Source: Oceanobacillus arenosus (GTDB taxonomy: Bacteria; Bacillota; Bacilli; Bacillales; Amphibacillaceae). Taken from it: a stretch of DNA of 41,997 nucleotides. The position numbers and the translations under genes are program-made. The stretch lies in the NCBI RefSeq assembly GCF_003369575.1, contig NZ_PIOC01000006.1:1-41997 (forward strand). Reading direction: 5' to 3'. The notes beneath the pieces were generated by a model. It was not told where the DNA came from, did no database searches, and was given only the letters and a program-made list of their open reading frames with translations. Position 1 is the stretch's first letter. Each line of letters starts with the position of its first letter. Below, piece after piece: positions 33,713 to 41,948 of the stretch.

Positions 33713-35008
33713 TTATTCAGCTGCCATTACTTCAAAGGCATGTCCGACTGCTTCTATCGTTTGGTCGATGTCTGCTTCGGTATGTTCGGTTGTTAGGAAC
33801 CATGCTTCATATTTAGATGGTGCCAAGTTTATTCCTTGGTTTAACATTAATTTGAAGAAGCGACCGAATGCTTCGCCGTCAGTTGCTTCGGCTTGTGCGT
33901 AATTGGTGATGGTTTCTTCACCGAAGAAGACAGTAAATGCACCACGTAGGCGATTAATCGTAATTGCTACACCGTACTGCGCTGCTTTTTCTAAAATTCC
34001 TTTTTCTAAGCGTTCACCTAGGCGTTCTAATTTTTCGTATACGCCTTCTCGTGCAAGCACTTCTAAACAGGCAATACCAGCAGCCATGGAAGCTGGATTT
34101 CCAGCCATCGTTCCAGCTTGATATGCTGGTCCAAGTGGTGCAACCTGTTCCATAACCTCTTTACGTCCACCATATGCGCCGATTGGTAAACCGCCACCGA
34201 TAATTTTACCCATTGCGGTCATGTCAGGTTCAACGCCATAAAGCTGTTGTGCACTTCCATACGTAAAGCGGAATGCTGTAATAACCTCATCATAAATTAC
34301 TAATGCGCCAACTTCATGTGTTAAGTCATTGACACCTTGAAGGAATCCTTCGTGTGGTTCAACAATTCCGAAATTGCCGACAATCGGCTCAACTAATACT
34401 GCCGCAATTTGATCTCCCCATTTATCCAATGCTTCTTTATATGCATCCAAATCATTGAAAGGGACGGTGATTACATCTGCTGCGGTGGATGCTGGAACAC
34501 CTGCAGAATCTGGCGTACCTAATGTTGACGGACCAGAACCAGCCTGAACTAAAACTGCATCGAAGTGTCCGTGATAGCTGCCTGCAAATTTAATGATTTT
34601 ATTGCGTCCAGTGTATGCGCGCGCAACCCGGACGGTCGTCATAACTGCCTCTGTTCCAGAGTTGTTGAAACGAACTTTTTCTAATGAAGGGATTGCTTCT
34701 TTTAACATCTTTGCAAATTTGTTTTCAAGAGGGGTTGGTGTACCATATAAAACGCCAGTTGTTGCAGCTTGTTTAATTGCTTCTGCTATATGTGGATGAT
34801 TAAATCCAGTGATAATTGGGCCATATGCTGCTAAGTAATCGATATATTTATTGCCATCGACATCATAAAAGTATGCGCCATCTCCGCGCTCCATGTACAC
34901 AGGTGAGCCACCGCCAACTGCTTTATATGCACGTGATGGAGAATTTACACCACCAACAATATGCTCAAGTGCTTCTTTATGTAGTGCATCAGATTTTGAA
35001 AAATCCAT
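33713..35008 (-). CDS. gsaB: Glutamate-1-semialdehyde 2,1-aminomutase (second copy type, GsaB)
   Basis: PLP enzyme making 5-aminolevulinate for haem by moving the amino group of glutamate-1-semialdehyde. 431 residues from the ATG at 35008, which sits 10 nt after AGGAGG (the ATG 9 nt upstream touches it). Motifs: '[20 protein letters not shown]', '[20 protein letters not shown]', '[13 protein letters not shown]' and the PLP lysine in '[17 protein letters not shown]'. The position between ygaD and bcp matches B. subtilis gsaB rather than the hemL of the hem operon. Confidence 0.95.
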   Translation of the reverse strand: MDFSKSDALHKEALEHIVGGVNSPSRAYKAVGGGSPVYMERGDGAYFYDVDGNKYIDYLAAYGPIITGFNHPHIAEAIKQAATTGVLYGTPTPLENKFAKMLKEAIPSLEKVRFNNSGTEAVMTTVRVARAYTGRNKIIKFAGSYHGHFDAVLVQAGSGPSTLGTPDSAGVPASTAADVITVPFNDLDAYKEALDKWGDQIAAVLVEPIVGNFGIVEPHEGFLQGVNDLTHEVGALVIYDEVITAFRFTYGSAQQLYGVEPDMTAMGKIIGGGLPIGAYGGRKEVMEQVAPLGPAYQAGTMAGNPASMAAGIACLEVLAREGVYEKLERLGERLEKGILEKAAQYGVAITINRLRGAFTVFFGEETITNYAQAEATDGEAFGRFFKLMLNQGINLAPSKYEAWFLTTEHTEADIDQTIEAVGHAFEVMAAE

Positions 35009-35170
35009 TTTCTTCATACCTCCTAAAATAATGAAACTCAACTATTAATATAACAAAAATAGGAAGAAAAAACGATGGATAGGTAATTGCCATCTATTAA
35101 TGTACGTCATAGAATAGGGCTAAACTCTAACTGATTGTTGTTTTTCAATAATTAGATGCTGGTGTATAGA

Positions 35171-35542
35171 TGTAAAGTGCGAACTACTCTAATGTGCTTA
35201 GGGCTCTCGGGCCAGTCGCTCCAGAAATACACTACGCTTTCCGCGGGGAGCTGGCGAGCCTTCTTGTGCTTGCGCACTTCGAAGTCTCGCCTAGGCTCTT
35301 CTTCCCGCAGGAGTCTACGTGTATTTCTTCCGCTGGGATTATGCAGTTGTTCTTTTTATCATTTTCTTAAAAAGGGGAGACAGCATTATCCTCTCTAAAG
35401 GCCGGAGGGCAGGAGATTCCTACGGTAAAAGCGAAAATGTTGAGTCCATAGCGTTCTTTGCTAGGGGCTCAGCACAAGCCCTCTGGATGCGCGACTGTCA
35501 AAGTGAAAATCAACTTTGCGCCTAACTTTGTCCGCACTTTAT
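35171..35542. repeat. Family B repeat, near-full copy
   Basis: Left end GTAAAGTGCGAACTA and right end TTGTCCGCACTTTAT are inverted repeats at 12 of 15 positions. The interior follows the 6205-6522 copy ('ccagtcgctccagaaataca', 'cgcggggagctggcgagcc', 'cttcttcccgcaggagtcta') with ~50 bp extra on the right side. It fills most of the 35009-35644 gap; no gene is seen there. Confidence 0.72.
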
Positions 35543-35644
35543 ATTAATTGCAACGTACAATAAGCAACGAGCCTAAAAAAATTAAGACAAGCTTGAAGGA
35601 ATGGTGCATATAATGAATCTAGAGGATTTTAAAGGAGATTTGCG

Positions 35645-36082
35645 ATGAATATTATTCCTTGGTTTATCTTTGTTATCGTCTGTATACTCATTTTTATTAG
35701 CATTCATGCATTTATTAGAGGAGGAATTTTCCCCACGCGTATGGAAATGCAAGATAGTCGATTTTCCGGTGAATTATTTATTGTGTTATTAATCATTTAT
35801 AGCCTTGTAATAATAGGATTTGGCATGCTTTATTTTATTTTATCGTTCCAGGGAATTATCCTTGTTGAGGGTGGCGAATTAAGGGAGGTTAATATCGTCG
35901 GTTCGATTATCCATTCAATGTATTTCAGTGGAGTAACCTTACTTACAATAGGTTATGGAGATATTACGCCAATTGGCATAGGGAGATTCATTGCGTTAAT
36001 CGAAGCTTTGATAGGCTATGTTTTACCTACTGCATTTGTCATGCGCTTATTTCAGACAGGTTCACGAAGTAGAGATAAATGA
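35645..36082 (+). CDS. Two-helix potassium channel protein
   Basis: 145 residues. Three hydrophobic segments and a pore loop with the selectivity filter TIGYGD ('VTLLTIGYGDITPIGIGRFI') followed by a hydrophobic inner helix mark an Ion_trans_2 (KcsA-like) K+ channel subunit. There is no RCK/TrkA regulatory domain, so the tetramer would be ungated by nucleotide. AAAGGAGA precedes the ATG. It is not part of the B. subtilis gene order here. It ends 56 nt before bcp and may share its transcript. Confidence 0.88.
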   Translation: MNIIPWFIFVIVCILIFISIHAFIRGGIFPTRMEMQDSRFSGELFIVLLIIYSLVIIGFGMLYFILSFQGIILVEGGELREVNIVGSIIHSMYFSGVTLLTIGYGDITPIGIGRFIALIEALIGYVLPTAFVMRLFQTGSRSRDK

Positions 36083-36138
36083 ATTTGTTATGCAAGTATG
36101 TTAGACTGAACGGTATTGACGAGATGGAGGGAATCAAT

Positions 36139-36609
36139 ATGACAGTAGAAGTTGGTAAACTAGTAAAAGATTTCACTTTGCCGGATCAAGATGGTGAGAA
36201 TGTAAGCTTGTCGGATTATCGTGGAAAAAATGTTGTACTCTATTTTTATCCAAGGGATATGACACCTGGATGCACAACGGAGGCTTGCAACTTCCGGGAT
36301 CAGCATGAAAGCTTCAAAGGGCTTGACGCTGTAATCATTGGGATAAGTCCGGATACTGCAAACACCCATCAGAAGTTTATTGGAAAATACGATTTGCCAT
36401 TTTTGCTATTAGCAGATGAAGAACATAAGATTGCGGAGGATTTCGATGTTTGGGATCTGAAGGAAAATTTTGGTAGAGAATACTATGGCGTGGTGCGGTC
36501 TACATTCATTATCGATAAAGATGGAAAACTTCAGAAGGAATATCGTGGAGTTAAAGTAGCAGGGCATGTTGAAGATGCACTTACATTTATTCGCGAGAAT
36601 CTAGCATAA
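36139..36609 (+). CDS. bcp: Thioredoxin-dependent thiol peroxidase Bcp
   Basis: Peroxiredoxin of the BCP/PrxQ group that reduces hydroperoxides with thioredoxin. 156 residues from the ATG at 36139 behind GGAGGG (an in-frame ATG at 36079 overlaps the channel gene). The peroxidatic Cys45 and resolving Cys50 lie in 'TPGCTTEACNFRD', and the conserved Arg is in 'VVRSTFIIDKDG'. It is the ygaF position next to perR in B. subtilis. I find no PerR box directly before it. Confidence 0.95.
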   Translation: MTVEVGKLVKDFTLPDQDGENVSLSDYRGKNVVLYFYPRDMTPGCTTEACNFRDQHESFKGLDAVIIGISPDTANTHQKFIGKYDLPFLLLADEEHKIAEDFDVWDLKENFGREYYGVVRSTFIIDKDGKLQKEYRGVKVAGHVEDALTFIRENLA

Positions 36610-36750
36610 GTATTGTATAAAAAGTCCAATTTCGTAACGGTTCGGTGTTTATGTTAAAATATAGATAGGGATTGTAAACGATTTCACCTAAACTATATGC
36701 TGCAATTGTTTCATGCAAAACCCCGATAACCCTTAATATACCAATAAATA

Positions 36751-36798
36751 TAGAGGTACCAATTCATATGTGGATTGTACCTCTATTATTATTTTTTT
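36751..36798 (+). terminator. Terminator-like hairpin after bcp
   Basis: TAGAGGTA / TACCTCTA plus CAAT / ATTG across a one-base bulge, 10-nt loop, then a long T-rich tail. It lies ~140 nt after the bcp stop. The 36610-36750 stretch between them holds nothing I recognise. Confidence 0.65.
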
Positions 36799-36848
36799 AT
36801 TGCTTAGGAAACTATAAAAATTGGATGCAGTGAAAAACTTAATTACCG

Positions 36849-37002
36849 AGAACAGCCACGTCCAGCACCAGCGCCCGTGCTCCTAGGGAGACTTCCCTCA
36901 CCGCCGTAATCTAAGTCAACCGCTTACGCTCCCAAAGAGTTTCCTTTATCTCCTACAAAGGAATGTCCGTACACAGCTCAAACTAGCTTTAATCTTTTGT
37001 TA
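36849..37002. repeat. Family A intergenic repeat, copy 4 (decayed)
   Basis: Begins 'gaacagccacgtccagcacc' and keeps 'gagacttccctcaccgccgt' and 'taagtcaaccgcttacgctc', but the right end 'acagctcaaactagctttaa' no longer pairs with the left arm. It lies between bcp and the sugar transferase. Confidence 0.65.
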
Positions 37003-37103
37003 TGATGCAAATCCGGACTTCTTTATTTAGTAGTAATATAGAAACCTTTTTTAGAATAGGATGTAGTACTAGCTATATTATTCTTTAAAATGAGGTGATT
37101 CGA

Positions 37104-37748
37104 TTGGAAATGCAAAAGCATGTTCGTTCTAGAGTTGAAGCAAGATTATCTAGTAGAAAACGGAAAATCACCTATGTTGTGAGCAAACGAATAACTGATA
37201 TTGTAATTAGTTTCTTCTTCCTATTAATGTTGTCCCCGTTATTATTGCTTATCGGTAATCAAATAAAAAAAAGAGAAGGGACACCCATTTTTGATAGAAA
37301 AGCGTGTATTGGCAGGGGCACACGGTCTTTTATTATGTATAGCTTCCGCACGATGACAAACCCATCGATGGTTATTCGCTCATTACCATTAAATCGTAAT
37401 CTAGCAGTATTCACATCAACTAACAACGCAACAGGTATCCTGACGCCGACAGGGAAATGGCTAACAAGTTATCACCTGCATTTCCTTCCGCGTTTATGGA
37501 ATGTTCTGAAGGGAGAGATGAGTCTTGTTGGACCAACACCCAAAATCATTGACGGGACGAGCATCAATCTTAATCACTTACAAGTAAAATCAGGTATTAT
37601 CGGATATGCTCAAGTATTTGGGAATAAACAATCTAGTGAGCAATTTAAGAAGAATGCAGATCAATACTATATCGAAAATTGTTCATACAGACTGGATATG
37701 ATGCTTCTGTTTCAAACAATTAAGAAGTTGTTTAAAAGGAAATTCTAA
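37104..37748 (+). CDS. Bacterial sugar transferase family protein with altered active site
   Basis: 214 residues. The family (PF02397, monotopic phosphoglycosyl transferases such as PglC) links a sugar phosphate to undecaprenyl phosphate. Visible: a re-entrant hydrophobic helix ending 'LMLSPLLLLIGNQIKKREGT', 'IMYSFRTMTNPS', 'RLWNVLKGEMSLVGPTPKII' and 'VKSGIIGYAQVFGNK'. The catalytic Asp-Glu of the usual '..SLDELPQLWNVLKG..' is replaced by His126-Phe127 ('SYHLHFLPRLWNV'), and the usual 'Q.R.G' loop is changed. The TTG at 37104 fits GAGGTGA best; a GTG at 37095 overlaps it. It may be inactive or repurposed. Confidence 0.8.
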   Translation: MEMQKHVRSRVEARLSSRKRKITYVVSKRITDIVISFFFLLMLSPLLLLIGNQIKKREGTPIFDRKACIGRGTRSFIMYSFRTMTNPSMVIRSLPLNRNLAVFTSTNNATGILTPTGKWLTSYHLHFLPRLWNVLKGEMSLVGPTPKIIDGTSINLNHLQVKSGIIGYAQVFGNKQSSEQFKKNADQYYIENCSYRLDMMLLFQTIKKLFKRKF

Positions 37749-37815
37749 TCTTTCTAGTTTTCAATTAGCTCTCATTCCTTTACTATTAGGGTATTAGCTA
37801 ATAGGAGTGAACTCG

Positions 37816-38760
37816 ATGATTCTATTTTCTGCAAAATTATCAGAAGAATATCAAGAAAAATTAAAGCACCAATTTCCAAAGCAACAATTTGTCTTCAGTA
37901 ATGCTGATGCGTTAAAAAACGATATTCGTGAAGCAGAAGTTTTTGTTACATACGGGGATGATGTCAGAACAGAATTAGTTAGAGAAGCAGCAAATCTTAA
38001 ATGGATTGCAAGCCTTTCTGCTGGTGTTGAAGGTTCACCTTTTCAGTTAATAGAAGAAAAAGGAATCCTGTTTACCAATGCTCGGGGCATCCATAAGATT
38101 CAGATGGCGGAATATGCAATTTCTATGCTTTTGCAAATATATCGCAGGAGCAAAGTGCTCGCTGAAAATGAAAGAAACCATACATGGGATAAGGCTGTTC
38201 GGATGCAGGAAATTACGGGGAAAACGATGTTAATTGCTGGAACAGGGGCAATCGGTGGTGAAGTAGCGCGACTCGCGAAAGCTTTTCGGATGAAAACGAT
38301 TGGAATTTCAAGAAGCGGTCGAAAGGTAACGTGCTTCGATGAAAATTATACCCTCGATGATTTAGATAAGATTCTTCCTAGTGTGGATTTTGTTGTATCG
38401 GTGCTTCCGAGTACAGCTGAGACGAAGGGGATTTTTGCGAATAAACAATTTAAAGCGCTACCGAATCATGCTGTCTTTTTAAATATGGGACGCGGGGATG
38501 CGGTAATCGATGCAGATTTATTGCAAGCAATACAAGAGAAGAAATTAGCGCATGCTGTATTAGATGTATTCAATGAAGAGCCATTACCGGCGAACCATGC
38601 TTTCTGGCAAGAAGAAAGGATCACCATTACACCACATATTGCTGCAATGTCACCAAACTATGTACCAAGGGCATTAGAAATCTTTATAGCAAATCTAGAA
38701 ACGTATTTAGCTGGTGAAGGGGAATATATAAATGTGATTGATCCTAAGAGGGGGTATTAG
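37816..38760 (+). CDS. D-2-hydroxyacid dehydrogenase family protein
   Basis: NAD(P)-dependent oxidoreductase, 314 residues. Dinucleotide loop GTGAIG ('LIAGTGAIGGEVARLAKAF'), catalytic Arg in 'LNMGRGDAVID', Glu in 'DVFNEEPLP' and His in 'ITPHIAAMSP', the standard triad of the family. I start at the ATG at 37816, 9 nt after AGGAG. The substrate cannot be read; the lack of extra ACT or TIM domains excludes a full-length SerA. The adenosyltransferase gene starts 2 nt after its stop, so the two are cotranscribed although their chemistry has no obvious link. Confidence 0.9.
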   Translation: MILFSAKLSEEYQEKLKHQFPKQQFVFSNADALKNDIREAEVFVTYGDDVRTELVREAANLKWIASLSAGVEGSPFQLIEEKGILFTNARGIHKIQMAEYAISMLLQIYRRSKVLAENERNHTWDKAVRMQEITGKTMLIAGTGAIGGEVARLAKAFRMKTIGISRSGRKVTCFDENYTLDDLDKILPSVDFVVSVLPSTAETKGIFANKQFKALPNHAVFLNMGRGDAVIDADLLQAIQEKKLAHAVLDVFNEEPLPANHAFWQEERITITPHIAAMSPNYVPRALEIFIANLETYLAGEGEYINVIDPKRGY

Positions 38761-38762
38761 CA

Positions 38763-39320
38763 TTGCGTATTTACACTCGTTCAGGTGATCAAGGAAAAAC
38801 ATCGCTCGTTTATGGAGAACGGGTGCCGAAAAACGATTTGCGTGTCGAAGCGTATGGTATATGTGATGAAGCAAATTCAATGATTGGCCTTGCACTAAGT
38901 TTCCTTGATGATGTAACGTGGGACGGAAAAGTAGAATTCCAGGAAAAAATGCACCGCATCCAGACGATTATTTTTCACGCTGGTTCAGAACTCGCTACAC
39001 CAAAAGATAAGGAAGTAAACTGGAAACTGAAGCAGGAGCATATCCAAGAATTAGAGGATCAAATTGATTTATTGGATTCGCAATTAGAGCCGCTAAATAA
39101 TTTTATCCTCCCATCTGGTCATCGCGTATCAAGTGCCTTGCATTTAGCAAGAACAGTAGTGAGACGAGCAGAGCGAACAGCGGTTGCTCTAGGTGAAGAA
39201 TTAGATAATTCCCTTGTCTGTCCGTATTTAAATCGTTTATCCGACTTTCTATTTGTTGCCGCAAGATATGTCAATAAACAGCTCGGTGGCGAGGAAAAAC
39301 CATTGAAAGTGGATCTATAA
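38763..39320 (+). CDS. PduO-type cob(I)alamin adenosyltransferase
   Basis: Transfers the adenosyl group from ATP to cob(I)alamin to make coenzyme B12. 185 residues. The ATP-binding N-terminus 'RIYTRSGDQGKTSLVYGERV', 'VEAYGICDEANSMIGLA' and the conserved 'ARTVVRRAERTAVAL' are all present. The TTG start follows GAGGGGG. No B12-dependent enzyme is in the window, so the cofactor is used elsewhere. B. subtilis has the homologue YvqK at another locus. Confidence 0.93.
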   Translation: MRIYTRSGDQGKTSLVYGERVPKNDLRVEAYGICDEANSMIGLALSFLDDVTWDGKVEFQEKMHRIQTIIFHAGSELATPKDKEVNWKLKQEHIQELEDQIDLLDSQLEPLNNFILPSGHRVSSALHLARTVVRRAERTAVALGEELDNSLVCPYLNRLSDFLFVAARYVNKQLGGEEKPLKVDL

Positions 39321-39353
39321 ATGTGATTAACAACATATGGAAAGGTACTTATA

Positions 39354-39400
39354 TTGACAGAAGGCTATAAATGAAGGTACACTAATTATAAAGATTATAA
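39354..39400 (+). promoter_or_regulatory. perR promoter with PerR box
   Basis: -35 TTGACA (39354-39359), 18-nt spacer, -10 TACACT (39378-39383). Directly downstream TTATAAAGATTATAA (39386-39400) matches TTATAATnATTATAA at 13 of 14 defined positions and would cover the transcription start. This is the autoregulatory arrangement known for perR. Confidence 0.88.
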
Positions 39401-39452
39401 ACTGATAACATTATTAGACTAGAATACATTATTGAAAGAGAGGTGGATGACC

Positions 39453-39896
39453 GTGTCTGAAAAACGTTTACGTCAAGCGATTGATACATTAAAAGAATCA
39501 GGCGTTCGGATCACGCCACAACGTCATGCTGTACTTGAATATCTCCTGACTTCTATGGTTCATCCTACTGCGGATGAAATATATAAAGCATTGGAAAGTA
39601 AATTTCCAAATATGAGTGTAGCAACGGTCTATAATAATTTACGTGTCTTACGAGAAGTAGGTCTTGTTCGTGAATTAACGTATGGCGATGCATCAAGTAG
39701 ATTTGATTGTAACACGTCAGAGCATTATCACATCATATGTAATGAATGCGGGAAAATTGTTGACTTCCAGTATCCATCGTTACATGAAGTTGAGTCGTTA
39801 GCGGAACAGGTGACAGGGTTTGATGTCAGCCACCATCGTTTAGAAATTTATGGAACATGTGAAGATTGTAAACATGTTGCAACAGCAAAACATTAA
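39453..39896 (+). CDS. perR: Peroxide-responsive repressor PerR
   Basis: Fur-family metalloregulator that senses H2O2 by iron-catalysed oxidation of its own histidines. From the GTG at 39453 (9 nt after GAGAGG) it has 147 residues and its ligand numbering coincides with B. subtilis PerR: His37, Asp85, His91, His93, Asp104 for Fe/Mn, and Cys96, Cys99, Cys136, Cys139 for structural zinc. Asp104 rather than Glu fits a peroxide sensor. The recognition helix region '[17 protein letters not shown]' is intact. It has its own promoter with a PerR box and a terminator; candidate targets in this window are itself and the pfeT-like gene. Confidence 0.96.
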   Translation: MSEKRLRQAIDTLKESGVRITPQRHAVLEYLLTSMVHPTADEIYKALESKFPNMSVATVYNNLRVLREVGLVRELTYGDASSRFDCNTSEHYHIICNECGKIVDFQYPSLHEVESLAEQVTGFDVSHHRLEIYGTCEDCKHVATAKH

Positions 39897-39898
39897 AG

Positions 39899-39934
39899 AA
39901 TCCAAATGCTGCATTCTGCATTTGGATTTTTTTT
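39899..39934 (+). terminator. Terminator of perR
   Basis: Perfect 11-bp stem AATCCAAATGC / GCATTTGGATT, 8-nt loop, then TTTTTT. Confidence 0.9.
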
Positions 39935-40008
39935 GGGTATTTTTTTAATAGAGTAGAGGAAATATAACAATCTTCTTAATGAATAAGTGCAACTATGTAG
40001 ATAGAATC

Positions 40009-40392
40009 TTATTTTGTTGCATCCTTGCCTTTAGCATAACGACGTGTATTATATTTTTCATCGAATGCTTTGCCCTCTAAATCTTTATCCATTGTTAATG
40101 GTTGCTTGCAATGCATACAAGCATCAACACGTCCAAGCATTTTCGTTGGTTTCTCGCAGCTTGGACAAATAACAGGCACAGCTTTCAAGGAAAGAGAGCC
40201 AATCCACAAGTAAACACCACAACTAAGTAGTACCATCAGCACTCCTAAAATAAAGAAGATAACCATTAACCATTCCATATTTCTAACAAAGAGTCCAACG
40301 TACATTAATAGAATCCCAGCAAAAACTAATATTAACGCAAATGATCGTATTTTATTTATCTTACTCGAATAGACTAACCTTTGCTCAGCCAT
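40009..40392 (-). CDS. ygzB: YgzB, UPF0295 membrane protein
   Basis: 127 residues. Two transmembrane helices (about 15-35 and 41-63) are followed by a small zinc-ribbon-like domain with two Cys pairs ('[20 protein letters not shown]'). Function unknown. AGGAGG lies before the ATG. It is convergent with perR and followed by ygxA and rrn, the same order as perR-ygzB-ygxA-rrnD in B. subtilis. Confidence 0.92.
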   Translation of the reverse strand: MAEQRLVYSSKINKIRSFALILVFAGILLMYVGLFVRNMEWLMVIFFILGVLMVLLSCGVYLWIGSLSLKAVPVICPSCEKPTKMLGRVDACMHCKQPLTMDKDLEGKAFDEKYNTRRYAKGKDATK

Positions 40393-40581
40393 GTTTTTCC
40401 TCCTTATTATTCACTTGTAGTATAGCATATTTCACTTTGCGAGTTACAGGTTGTTGTATTATCCAATAAGTAATAAAATTATTTTAGCGAATAAAAAGGG
40501 ATTTTGTATAACGATACCGAAATGGTTTAATGGAAGAAATTAACTCTTAGCTGTAATGATAGGAATGGGGGAAATCGAGTA

Positions 40582-41448
40582 ATGGAAAATTTCCTAAGAC
40601 CGATTTATCAAGAACGTGCAAGCAACCAGAATACAATGGGAATAACAATGATTGAAAAAACGACCCAAAATAGCTCTTTAACAGACAACTTTGATATCAT
40701 TATACTAATCATTGTGACGGATGTTGATGAAGATTGGCAAGTAAAGCATTATGAATTTGAAGGAAAAACGGCAGCATTACATATTGTTAGTGAAGATATA
40801 CTAATGAGCTGGATCGATACGAGTGGATACCGCACAGCGGTAGAGTGGATTATTGAAGGGCAAATCATCTTTGATCGAAATGAATATATGAATCATTTAA
40901 AGACCCAGCTTAGGGAGTTCCCAAATACAAAAAGGGACCTAAGGAAAGCAATCGAATTTGGCAAACTAATCAAGAACTATTCTGGGGCTAGAAATCTTTA
41001 TGAAATGGGGGATTTTAAGGATGCCCATAGTGAAATTATGGATTCGCTCCTTCATTTAGCAAGATTGGCAGTAATTGAAAAGGGATATTATCCTGAGGTA
41101 ACGGTTTGGAGCCAAGTAAAGAAAATTGATTTAGAAGTATATAAATTATATGAGGAATTTATTGAGAGCAATGAAGAAATTTCTAAGAAGGTAGAGCTGA
41201 TGATACTGGCGATGGAGTATGTGATTAGCCTTCGTGCCAGGGTTTCAGCGAATCATTTATTAACAATCATGCAGGCAAAAGATTCGGCATGGTCATTTGC
41301 GGAGCTAACCAATGAGGATACGAGGCCCTACATGTTAGATTTGGCAGCAATGATTTCTTATCTAACGGACAAAGAAATTATCGAAATCGTCCTCGAACCA
41401 ACAAAAGGAATCGATGTTTACCAAAGGAAATATAAAATTAAGCAGTAA
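40582..41448 (+). CDS. ygxA: YgxA, nucleotidyltransferase-like protein
   Basis: 288 residues. The first ~120 residues resemble a nucleotidyltransferase fold ('DNFDIIILIIVTDVDEDWQV', 'WIIEGQIIFDRNEYMNHL') but the usual GSxxxGxxxxxSDxD motif is not seen, so activity is doubtful. The rest is helical. Function unknown. It is the last gene before the rRNA operon, as in B. subtilis, and a terminator separates them. Confidence 0.88.
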   Translation: MENFLRPIYQERASNQNTMGITMIEKTTQNSSLTDNFDIIILIIVTDVDEDWQVKHYEFEGKTAALHIVSEDILMSWIDTSGYRTAVEWIIEGQIIFDRNEYMNHLKTQLREFPNTKRDLRKAIEFGKLIKNYSGARNLYEMGDFKDAHSEIMDSLLHLARLAVIEKGYYPEVTVWSQVKKIDLEVYKLYEEFIESNEEISKKVELMILAMEYVISLRARVSANHLLTIMQAKDSAWSFAELTNEDTRPYMLDLAAMISYLTDKEIIEIVLEPTKGIDVYQRKYKIKQ

Positions 41449-41507
41449 ATAATCACCTAAATTATTTCTTGGCATAGGCTACAATATGATATTTCAATCA
41501 ACTATAG

Positions 41508-41558
41508 GCGTCATAATCCAATCACATGTAAATAACCTAGACTGGATTATGCGCTTTA
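41508..41558 (+). terminator. Terminator of ygxA
   Basis: GCG-CATAATCCA pairs with TGGATTATG-CGC (one bulged T), with a T-rich tail. It insulates ygxA from the rRNA promoters. Confidence 0.72.
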
Positions 41559-41662
41559 TTGATTAATAATTATTCGAGCACTGTGACAGAATATATAATA
41601 GAAGGAAAAATTTCAACGCGACTTTTTAGAAAATTATGGATTAAATTATTTAATAAAAACCG

Positions 41663-41691
41663 TTGACTTAATAATTCAACCATGGTAAATT
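41663..41691 (+). promoter_or_regulatory. rRNA operon promoter P1
   Basis: -35 TTGACT, 17-nt spacer, -10 TAAATT, ~255 nt before the 16S gene and preceded by AT-rich sequence that could act as an UP element. Confidence 0.65.
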
Positions 41692-41744
41692 AATAAACGT
41701 CGCTGAAACGAAACAACATAACGACAAGAAATAAAAAATACTTG

Positions 41745-41774
41745 TTGACATTTAGATAACAAGTATGTTACATT
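41745..41774 (+). promoter_or_regulatory. rRNA operon promoter P2
   Basis: -35 TTGACA (41745-41750), 18-nt spacer, -10 TACATT (41769-41774). The spacing of ~80 bp from P1 and the position before boxA match tandem rrn promoters of Bacillus. Confidence 0.75.
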
Positions 41775-41808
41775 ATTAAAGTTGCTGCTGAACGAGCAGT
41801 TACACCAT

Positions 41809-41835
41809 TTGCTCTTTGAAAACTGAACAAAACAA
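41809..41835 (+). promoter_or_regulatory. rrn leader boxA antitermination site
   Basis: TTTGCTCTTTGAAAACTGAA followed by CAAAAC is the standard Bacillus rrn leader boxA region, which recruits Nus factors to rRNA transcripts. Confidence 0.85.
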
Positions 41836-41948
41836 CCAGTATGTCAACGAAAAGAAACTTGATTTCTTTTCAACAAAACAAGAAGGTAACACTTCTTAAT
41901 GCTAAGTCATTATATGGAATTGATTGGTGTCAATTTCATTTCAAACAC

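Noticed and set aside
35156..35525. Open frames of 68-80 codons on the plus strand
   Set aside because: They lie wholly inside the family B repeat, have no ribosome site and show arginine/leucine-rich non-coding composition.
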